DNA of 64,000 nucleotides from Echinarachnius parma (lineage: Eukaryota; Echinodermata; Echinoidea; Clypeasteroida; Echinarachniidae). Below the pieces are notes generated by a model. The model was not told the origin of the DNA. It was given only the letters and a program-made list of their open reading frames with translations, and did no database searches. Shown here piece after piece: positions 55,872 through 64,000 of this stretch (position 1 is the stretch's first letter; the number at the start of each line of letters is the position of its first letter). The stretch covers positions 1-64,000 of the forward strand of contig JBAMJV010002957.1 in the NCBI GenBank assembly GCA_037951105.1, given 5' to 3'. A program made the translations under genes and the position numbers.

Positions 55872-56423
55872 GAGTCCAAAGTCACAATAACATTATCTTT
55901 CCTCTGAGTCAGGAATATCAGAGAGGTGAGTTTCACTTAAAAATGATTTAGGGGTTTCGACAGCTGTATGGATATTGACATTGTGGAAAGTATATGACAT
56001 TTTTTTTTTTTTTGGGGGGGGGGGGAGGAATTCCCCCAAAACAATTAATACATTCGTATAATTGCTGATTTAATCATTCAATTTCACCAGCACATTGTTT
56101 GGAGAGATCCATTTGGAGAGTTGCTGAATTTGCTGAATAGCTTTTCAAGGGATGACCTCATCGAGGTTTAGTGTTTACAAACTGTTATGTAAAAAGTATT
56201 GTAACAATAACTTCAGTTAAATCATTACCTTTGCTATATAAGCATAATTTTCAAAGTATTAAAATGATGATTACATAACTGGTAAGTGGTAACAATATGA
56301 TTGGAAACCATAATTATAAACTCAGTTCCTACATGAAATATAATCAGCTTAATAGTAATCTGGTAAATTATTCATTCGCTAATACATTTGGAACTTTAAA
56401 GTAAATTTAGGTTAAATCAAAAG

Positions 56424-57270
56424 TTTTGATCGGAACGGATTTTAAAAACATTTCAAACGCTGAATCGATGCCTGTCAGATCACATGTCACTCACGTTGCG
56501 GGTTTTTGTTTACCATCGGTAATCATGGGAATAGTAATTTGGTCAGTGGTTGATACTTGTGGGCATGTGTGTATTCCATCACAACACGTCACGGATATGC
56601 TAATCTTCAGATGCAAGTTTAGAAACTATATTGATATACTAAATTCCTGACATACAATAGAAATAACACAAATCACACAACCGTTAATAAATGTAGTAGT
56701 TTAAAGTCCATTTGCTTAAGTAAAAAAGGTGTTTATGGGAACAGAATTTAAAAACATTTCAAACGCTAAATCGATGCCTGTCAGACCACGTGCCACTCAC
56801 GTTGCGGGTTCCTGTTTACAATTGGTAATCATGGTTACAGTATTCTTGTCAGTGGTTAAAGTGTCAGATATTGCTCAAAATGACATTTGAGACTTCGATC
56901 CTATACCAAAATCATTGTAAGATATGTCCGAATAATGTGTGAACGTTTCATAGAAAAGGAACACTGCTTTCCTGGTTAAAAAAGCAAAAATTTGCGTCAG
57001 CTTTTACAACTTATTACAGTATGACGTTTATGGCGTTTATGACCGTTTATAAACGCTCTTGAGCTGAATGATTATCAATGATAGATATCGTCATATGGGA
57101 CAAAATCTAACCCTATTTTATTCTTCTCTTACCATAAGCCAAACAACACGGTAGAAGAGAAATGTCGAAGCTCAAATTAATTTGTGTGGAGTTAGACCTT
57201 TAATACTTGTGGGCATGTGTGTATTCCATCACAACACGTCACGGATATGCTAATTTTCAGACGCAAGCAT
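56424..57270. repeat. ~240-bp tandem duplication, second copy split by an insertion
   Basis: Copy 1 (56424-56620) and copy 2 (56730-56855 plus 57204-57270) share TTTAAAAACATTTCAAACGC, TCGATGCCTGTCAGA, CTCACGTTGCGGGTT and ATACTTGTGGGCATGTGTGT with GTATTCCATCACAACACGTC. Copy 2 is interrupted at a TTAA by the element at 56856-57203. Confidence 0.85.
56856..57203. mobile_element. TTAA-flanked insertion inside the duplicated segment
   Basis: TTAA lies at 56856-56859 and 57200-57203. Removing the element and one TTAA gives CAGTGGTTAATACTTGTGGG, matching CAGTGGTTGATACTTGTGGG in the sister copy at 56543. The ends are TTAAAGTGTCAGA and (reverse complement) TTAAAGGTCTAAC, so it belongs to the same TTAA-type group but not to families A-D. 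Confidence 0.82.
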
Positions 57271-57949
57271 CAACTTTGTAACTGCCCAACAACCCAAAAC
57301 CCAAGCAATTCAACGATATGTTTTGTTTTTCTCACCAGCACGACCAGTAACAATTTTCAATCTTTTCAACTGTTCAACAGTCTAAGCACTTTCAAAATAA
57401 CACCTTAAATCGTTTCAATCTTTCAATAGTCTAAGCACAAACTGAACAGTAACAACATTGCATTATCATGTTTTGCTTATCACTGGTTATGTATGGAATT
57501 CATTTCAGATCGTCAAAACAATCTCATGATAATAGTATCCCTAGCGTAATTAACATTCCAGCATGGCTCAGATGTTTGTAAAGCTATTTTCATTCGTAAC
57601 TTCTGCATTTGTGCAAATTTGAGATTGGCATTCATGTTTGTATTATAACGCATTTAGATGCGCACACTCTAAAACTTGAACTTGAACTGTAGACGCGCTA
57701 AAATGTAGAGTACTATTACAGAGAAACCTTTGTTCAGACATCATTCTTAACGGCAGCATAATATGTTGATTTATATAATGAAAGTAGTGATTTCGAGTGT
57801 TTTCCCTCGTAAAATATGACGCTTCCGATACAATTTCTTATGTCACATCAGAAAGGTGTGGTTCAAAGGTGGCTTTCGCTTTCAAAGCATGGTGCGGTAT
57901 ACATCGATCAACGTCCGTCATGTTTCAAATGTAAATTCTTCTAGCGACA
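57271..57949. other. Unannotated intergenic DNA
   Basis: No gene, RNA or element recognised. Confidence 0.4.
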
Positions 57950-58190
57950 TTAAAGGGATCGATGCGTTTTGGTCAAACTGAGTTCTAGCCAAAACCTGCA
58001 CCATTACAGTACAAACTAATCGTTTTAAGTCCACAATGCTCGCAAGGTATACACAATTACAAACGACTAAGTAAAAACCCGGTTATCATTCCAAAAGAAC
58101 CATTACAACTCATACAAAATTGTGAATGTGATGTGTTGTTAAAATAATGATTAAATAGAGATATCATCAACAACAATTAAACACCTCTCT
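57950..58190. mobile_element. TTAA MITE family A, inverted partial copy
   Basis: Starts at TTAA 57950-57953 with TTAAAGGGATCGATGCG, then TTTTGGTCAAACTGAGTTCT and CATTACAGTACAAACTAATC, the family-A right end in reverse orientation. The far end is not defined. Confidence 0.65.
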
Positions 58191-59630
58191 TGACATTTTG
58201 TTAAAGAAGTGTATAAGCATTTTATGTATTGGATAAAAAAAAGTCAAGATATCGACTGGCCAGACGATAATATAAATAAAATATTTTGAAATCAAATTAT
58301 ACAACTAAGAGAGCATTTGAAAGGGAATGATTCTCATTTCACATGTTTTATTCAATGAACTTTCAAATGGAATGAAAACCAACAAATTTAGTGTCAAGGG
58401 GCATTTCGGGAAGTACCAATACTCAAGTGTAACTTTAACGAGTGGCGCCACTTCTTATTAATACTGGTAATAAATCAATGATACATACCGCTTGGTATGA
58501 AACAGTGTCATATCTAAACACTTTACAGTATACGATTATCATTCCAGCAAATGCTAGTTCGCACAACTTGTGTGCTCAACCTCCCCTCCCTGGCGAGCCT
58601 TCCTTCCAAGCGACTCATGGGCAATACGTCATATGAATGCGCTCACCTCCTACATAAATTATGCAATCAGCAATGTAGAATTACTGTAAGACAAAATATT
58701 GCAGTGGGTATTTGACTACAGTCAAAAAGCGTTGTGGAACGCTTTTCATTTGATCATACATGTATACATGATTGGGGAGACATTTGTAGAAAAACAAAAA
58801 CGCATTTCTTTATCATGCTACTATATTAAGTCAAACAACAGTGTAATAGCTCTAAGATATGTTGATTGAATATTACAAAGTTAAAATATCACTTTGATTT
58901 AGCATGGATGTTTCGATGCCTATAAATGTTTTGTTTAGTTTGACAATTTCATTTTCTGTCAAATGTACTTGAATCAACTGTTATTAATTATTATTGGCAT
59001 CAATTTAACTTGATATAATGCGACGTATTCGAAATGTACTAGTCAGTATAAAAACTAAACTTTTCTCGAATCCGGTGGTATATGCTACATAATCGTCTTT
59101 GATTATTACAAGCGCACTACACAATATCACATATAACTACGATCCAAGACATCACGCCACGCCCGCCATGTGCTTTTTCCAGGCTAGTCTTTCTTACTCC
59201 AGACGTTCAATCATGTTTATTGTGCTTTCTTTTGACATGTTTTATAATGAGAGATAATTAGCCTATTCAGCCAAGGACCAACCAACCGATATTGTACGGT
59301 GTACCGTTATGAGAAAGACCTTTTGAAGTGGCCGATGGGCGATCTTATAATCAATAGACCTGATAGAAAGGTTACGGTAGTTAATTTGGCAAATTGAAAG
59401 ATTTTGCAAGTACTGTCGCAAATATGGACAATTAGAAAAGTGCAAAACCCTCAGAAAATAAATTGATTATAGTATATAGCATAATGCAAGACTAATTAAC
59501 TTACGTATTACATACTTATTGGAAAATAATTGTTCAGATAAAAGATGTTTTGTTGATATATATAGAAAGTATCCTTAATCGAATTGCTGATGATGAAGTC
59601 AAACTGTTCAACTTATCGAAACATTGCGGC
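58191..59630. other. Unannotated intergenic DNA
   Basis: No gene, RNA or repeat structure recognised. Confidence 0.4.
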
Positions 59631-60015
59631 TTAAAGCCCAAGTCCAGTTTCGGGAAAGTAGCCGAATACATCTATATTGATCAATATTGTTGAATATGTA
59701 TTGAAATAGGGCTTGTGTGGTAAAATCCGAACCTAAGCATCGTTAAATGCCTGTGAAGCCCGTATAGCGCAACACCTCGTGTACACCTCGTGGTCGTAAT
59801 ACACGTATCATATGAGCGATTCCGCGTTGGCGATATATATCCGGCCTTTGATCAATTTATAATTTTGCAAATATATCAATTAATAGGCGGTTTCTTGGCA
59901 AAATTTGGATAATCCTATATTAGTACAGTTATATTCTTTCACATTATTGGTAATAAGAGCTTCCATTTCATTTTTTTGAGAGGGGGGCGTTTCCAAAACT
60001 GGCCTTTACCTTTAA
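59631..60015. mobile_element. TTAA MITE family D, copy 2
   Basis: TTAA at 59631-59634 and 60012-60015; left end TTAAAGCCCAAGTCCAG, right end AAACTGGCCTTTACCTTTAA. Shares GCGATTCCGCGTTGGCGATA and the left and right thirds with 35424-35915. Confidence 0.82.
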
Positions 60016-60858
60016 ATAAACTCTTAAGTAGTTTATTTACTAGACTAGAAAATAAAGAATGATACGGTTGAAATGATTGTAAAGATTACGTTAGCTTCAG
60101 CAAGGTACAGACACAAAATTACCACTCGTTTAAAGACTAATTATTGATTTTCTGTTGGCCAAGTTGACGAACTAATCAACAGAGGCAGCCAAACAACACA
60201 TTACAGCAAAGTGCATGCGACCTTATGTGTTATTGATTTACATTGCCGTTGAACATTTCTCATAGATCAGACACATGAACGTGACAAACAAGACATAATT
60301 CATATTATTATTATGACTATTATGACGATTTTTGATCAGCAAGTAAAATAGCTCGTAACGCCCAAAGGTAGTAAAACACCATGCTCTGCAGTTGATTTAT
60401 AATCCCTTAAAACTGACTGTAATGAATAATGGATCAGTTTCATATGTAAATATAACGATGACAAAACTGTAATGGCAACAAAATAAACAGTAATACATTA
60501 AACCAGGTATGGAAATAATAGAATATAGCAGCTACGAGTGCATGCAGAACTCGGTTTCTCCACAACCATGGTCGAATTTACTATTCACTTCTCCAATAAA
60601 GAGGATTATGGACGGTATTGAATTTCTTTGGTCCAAGTTGTCGATCCTATCAATACGTAATTACATAATTGAGACAACATCAAGAAAGAGACACAAGTTT
60701 GGAAGTGCGTCTGACCTTCGACAGAGTTGAATGAAAGTTGAGCTCCGAGGTCCGAGTTCCATGAATCGTTGGTAGCAATCGATGGTGCGCACCCTCTCCT
60801 CTTTATATCGGTTTCCCACTATCTGTCTTAGTATATGTTTGCCTGTCTATCTTTTTCT
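60016..60858. other. Unannotated intergenic DNA
   Basis: No gene, RNA or repeat structure recognised. Confidence 0.4.
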
Positions 60859-61291
60859 TTAAAGGAGGGGTTCGGACGATTTTCAGCATTTACCAATCAA
60901 AGAAACAATATTTGTTCAACATATTGCCTTTGTCCCGACGAAAAAAGACCAACTGGATCATTCACAATAACTTTTGGACTAAATAAGGTAACAGTTCTTG
61001 ATCGAATCTGCCGCCAGTAGGATCTATCCCAGCATGCAATATTCGTGACGTCAATGCCTCACTTTGCTGCCAATACAAAGCAAAGTGAGGCTGGCGAGTC
61101 ACGCAATCACGTGATAAAAATCGCAAGCGTACAGAAAATAGACGATGAATATCAAAAATATCAAAAACACACAACAATCAAGTGTAAATCATCCTGATGG
61201 GATATTTTTGTTTATAAAAATATATTACCAATGAGTAATTTGTTTAGATTCTGGTACATTTATTTTGAAATCGTCCGAACCATCCCTTTAA
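60859..61291. mobile_element. TTAA MITE family C
   Basis: TTAA at 60859-60862 and 61288-61291; ends TTAAAGGAGGGGTTCGGACG and its near reverse complement CGTCCGAACCATCCCTTTAA. A perfect internal hairpin CCTCACTTTGC…GCAAAGTGAGG lies at 61048-61090. Confidence 0.85.
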
Positions 61292-61539
61292 TCTCCATCC
61301 GACTCTCTCTCTCTCTCTCTCTCCCGTTCTGTCTAAATTGTATACATTTCTTGAACCGATCTGTATTCCAAATTGTAAGGCCTCATTTGTAAAATGTACA
61401 TAAGTTATCTTTATTTCCGTATCCATCCATCTATCTATCTTTATATTCCACATACTAAGAATCTTGCTCTACGATTGGTCAACAGTTAATCACGTGATGA
61501 AAAATAGATTCGCCCATCATTGATGGGAGAAGAAAAGTT

Positions 61540-61612
61540 CGTTACACTGTGTACTATCTTGGGTGAAAGTGCGTTGCACTCACTACTATCTTGGTGAAAG
61601 TGCGTTGCACTA
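61540..61612. repeat. Two-copy ~31-bp tandem repeat
   Basis: ACTATCTTGGGTGAAAGTGC followed by GTTGCACT is repeated as ACTATCTTGGTGAAAGTGCG with TTGCACT. Confidence 0.7.
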
Positions 61613-61805
61613 TCTTTAGTTGTTCGCGCGGCTACGCTTAATAGACAATGGTATAAGCGTCTTTGACTTCTAATAATAAATCTTGTTCATGTGAAGGATT
61701 GACGAAATTAAAATAAAAGACTCAATCAATTGCTCAATATTCCAAACTTTTTAGCCCTTTGTGTCAGTTATAGGTCGTTTGTGATCAAAATAATTGATGT
61801 GGAAT

Positions 61806-61978
61806 ATAAAGCAAATAATCACCTTTTGGTTTCAGGCGATGGTAAACTATCACTTCCTCGGCGATCTGAATGTATACGCTATCTTTCCTCAGCTCCGCTT
61901 CGGAAAGATAGCTACATCCAGATCGCCTCGGAAATGATAGTTTGTCCCATCACCTTTATCAACGGTAATTATTTGTTT
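61806..61978. mobile_element. Fold-back MITE
   Basis: GCAAATAATCACCTTTTGG, GGCGATGGTAAACTATCA, GGCGATCTGAATGTA and GCTATCTTTCC at the left pair with GGAAAGATAGC, TACATCCAGATCGCC, TGATAGTTTGTCCCATC and ACGGTAATTATTTGTT at the right. Confidence 0.8.
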
Positions 61979-61984
61979 AATATA

Positions 61985-61990
61985 TCTATA

Positions 61991-62045
<55 letters not shown>

Positions 62046-62062
62046 ATATTCATCTATCTTTC
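61985..62062. repeat. (ATCT)n microsatellite
   Basis: About 15 uninterrupted TATC/ATCT units. The plus-strand Ile/Tyr/Leu/Ser open frame that ends here is repeat translation. Confidence 0.95.
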
Positions 62063-62367
62063 TATTTACCATAACACCAATAATATTCTATCATTTACCT
62101 AATAGTCATCCAATACTTTTCTATTTCTATCTATATAGCTATCAAATCGTAAGCAATAGCTGTATGGGTAAACAGGCAATTACATTTAGATGCCTGTCAC
62201 ATTTTGTTTATTATCTAAATGGTTTGCAACATTCCATTGCAATGCACGCCAAGAATATAGTACAGTGTTAAACACGTTTAACATGCGACCTTTATCTCGC
62301 ATGCCTGTTCCAGGAATACACTTAACCAAAATGCATTAATACATATCCCTCTCTCATTAACGTTTAG

Positions 62368-64000
62368 ATAATGGACTCCATCCGAAATGCCACCTTCATG
62401 CCGTCAACACCCACGGAGTTAGACGCATCATCAACATCCGTTACCATGGCGACAGGGATGATGTCTTCAGCTCCACCGGATGAGGGGGAAATCATCCGCA
62501 TGCACTCCATATCGCCCGCCCTCTTCGGCATAGTTTGTGCCTTGACGTTCCTCGGGATAACGATGGCTTTGTTTTTCCTCGTGTTCAACTTCAAGTACAG
62601 ACATCACAGGTAAAATATCAAATTTCAATCCTACCAGGGCTTTTTAAACAAAATGTTGCTCTTTATAATTACAGTCACTTCATGCTTATCCAACCTTTGT
62701 TTTAATATTTTATTTTAGTTAACAGTACAAGGCTGTTATGCATAACGTGTTCACATGCTTTGTTTAATGTCAGCTATCTGGACGCAGGTTCAGAGGGCCA
62801 AACATTTTAAAACTAAATCAAAATTGATAATTAACCTGTAATTGGTTCCCCTCTCTATTTCAAGTAACGTGTATTATTTCAATATCCGTTTCCGTTTACG
62901 ACAGATTGATTAAGATGTCGAGCCCTAATCTGAACATGATCATTATTATTGGCGCCATGCTGTTGTACATCTCGTCAGTTCTGTTTGGCATAGACGGGAA
63001 TCTAGCATCGTCATCCGAAGCTTTGACCGTTTGCTGCAAGGTAAATTTATTAAGAGGTTGAGTCCTAATCGAGTATTAATCGAGTCCTAATCAGGTATTA
63101 ATCGCGTCCTACTCGAGTCCTAATAGAGTCCCAATCGAGTCCTAATCTGAACATGATCAATGTTATTGGCGCCGTGCTGTTGTACGTTTGTTCGGTTCTT
63201 CTTGGCATAGACGGGAGTTAGCATCGTCATCCGAAGCGTTGACCGTTTGTTGCAAGTAACAATTCTTGCCAAAATTCTTGCCAAATTTCCGAAGGCAGTC
63301 AGACTTGCTTTCTCCGTGTTGCAATTGGCGTCTGACAAACAGAAATACGAAACAAATAGGCAAAACATAGTTTTTGCAAACTGGCTGTAATGTGTCCTTT
63401 TTGTCTGACAAGCAAAGACATGAAATTAACCGTCACCTACATGCCCTTAATCCACATTTGGTGCATTTGCAAAGACATGAAATATGTACCTATGTGCTTT
63501 CTTTATGAAAGGAAACATTCAGCTAACACACTCGCCGTTTTTTATGTGCAAAGTTGCATGATTGTATTTCCTATTTAAAACAGTCCGTTATATTGTTATT
63601 GTATTTGTCCATTGGACTTTCCCTTTTCCTTAAACAATGTTAGTTGAATACATTGCAAACTGATATTGGTAAACGGTATCAAATCGTTTGTATGTTTCAT
63701 GTGTACATTTTCTGTTTAGAATGAACATTAAAATAAATTTGAGGCTTGTAACTTGACACTCCTAAAACATTTCCTGAAGAACATTTCACCTACCCAACCA
63801 ATATGGAAGTAGCATAATATATCGTGATTATTGATATAGTCGTTATTGATTGAATCTCAATTTCCTCATTCTTCCTTCAATATGTTCATTAGATCCGATT
63901 ATTTCTGCTCGTCTGCGGCTTCAGCATGGTGTATGGATCGCTCTTCAGTAAATCATGGCGGGTTTATAGAATATTCGCTCACACAGGCGCTAAAAGAATG
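62368..64000 (+). CDS. GABA-B-receptor-like / GPR156-like class C GPCR, exons for TM1-TM3 (partial)
   Basis: Exons 62368-62609, 62905-63040 and 63893-64000 (continues past the window) join in phase; introns are GT-AG (donors CAG|GTAAAA, AAG|GTAAAT; acceptors GTTTAG, ACGACAG, TTCATTAG). Exon 1 encodes a Ser/Thr-rich lead with one N-glycosylation site (NAT), a PPDEG motif, then TM1 (ISPALFGIVCALTFLGITMA). Exon 2 starts RLIKMSSPNLN, the signature of the first intracellular loop in GABA-B-type receptors, then TM2 and LFGIDG. Exon 3 gives TM3 and SKSWRVYRIF, again typical. Such receptors couple to Gi/o proteins at the cell surface. The first exon follows a strong acceptor, so at least one exon lies upstream. 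If the Met at 62371 is the start, the protein has a short N-terminus like GPR156. The PPxD motif before TM1 is also seen in GABA-B subunits with a ligand-binding domain, which could be encoded upstream. The subtype is not decided. Confidence 0.85.
63060..63147 (+). repeat. 11-bp minisatellite seeded by exon sequence
   Basis: Eight consecutive 11-bp units, consensus GAGTCCTAATC, lie in the intron and run directly into the decayed exon copy. The same 11-mer with one change, GAGCCCTAATC, is codons Ser-Pro-Asn of the TM2 exon at 62920-62930, so the array appears to have grown from the start of the duplicated exon. Confidence 0.88.
63135..63256 (+). pseudogene. Decayed tandem duplicate of the TM2 exon
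   Basis: 122 bp align along their length with 62918-63040 of the functional exon, from TCGAG(T/C)CCTAATCTGAAC to ACCGTTTG(T/C)TGCAAG. In the exon's frame it reads SSPNLNMINVIGAVLLYVCS and reaches LLGIDGS, where a one-base deletion creates TAG. A base is also missing at the old donor (CAAG|GTAAAT has become CAAGTAACA), and the exon's own acceptor is replaced by the 11-bp minisatellite. Many changes keep residues hydrophobic, which suggests it may once have been an alternative exon. Confidence 0.88.

Noticed and set aside
61730-62074. 114-codon plus-strand open frame
   Set aside because: Runs through a fold-back MITE and an (ATCT)n microsatellite.

Overview
The window is eukaryotic nuclear DNA from an invertebrate animal. 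It is AT-rich and gene-poor, with GT-AG introns, a class C (GABA-B type) receptor gene, a Penelope-like retroelement and a dense population of small inverted-repeat elements. A marine invertebrate, perhaps a deuterostome, fits. The sequence alone does not fix the taxon, and no bacterial, organellar or viral genome organisation was seen.

Region by region. Positions 1-350 are one copy of a fold-back element that recurs in opposite orientation at 53.04-53.40 kb. Positions 806-8449 are one composite retroelement bounded by a 13-bp direct repeat and by inverted terminal repeats rich in small hairpins. Its main open frame joins a Penelope-like reverse transcriptase plus GIY-YIG endonuclease to the C-terminal half of an I-group LINE polyprotein (RT thumb, complete RNase H, zinc-knuckle-like tail). 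The join is a 112-bp minisatellite. The 3' part carries seven copies of a structured hairpin repeat, one of them split by a Tc1/mariner element with a clean TA duplication.

Positions 8.7-14.9 kb hold a minus-strand gene reconstructed from splice sites. Six exons join in phase from an ATG at 14852, below a palindromic CRE-type promoter near 15020. Its product is not recognised and its 3' end is uncertain.

From 15 to 62 kb there is no convincing large gene. The stretch is mostly non-autonomous DNA elements. TTAA-flanked families beginning TTAAAGG dominate (more than twenty copies or fragments). There are also hAT and Tc1-like MITEs, GC-rich fold-backs, SINE-like pieces, local duplications, a ~158-bp tandem array and many long poly(G)/poly(C) tracts. 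A few possible exons and promoter-like patches are listed with low confidence.

Positions 62.37-64.0 kb hold three plus-strand exons encoding TM1, TM2 and TM3 of a GABA-B-receptor-like or GPR156-like class C GPCR that runs off the window. A decayed second copy of the TM2 exon sits in the following intron, preceded by an 11-bp minisatellite that matches the start of that exon.

The strongest candidate for something undescribed is the retroelement at 0.8-8.4 kb: a Penelope-type polymerase/endonuclease frame continuous with a LINE-type RNase H and apparently inserted as one unit.
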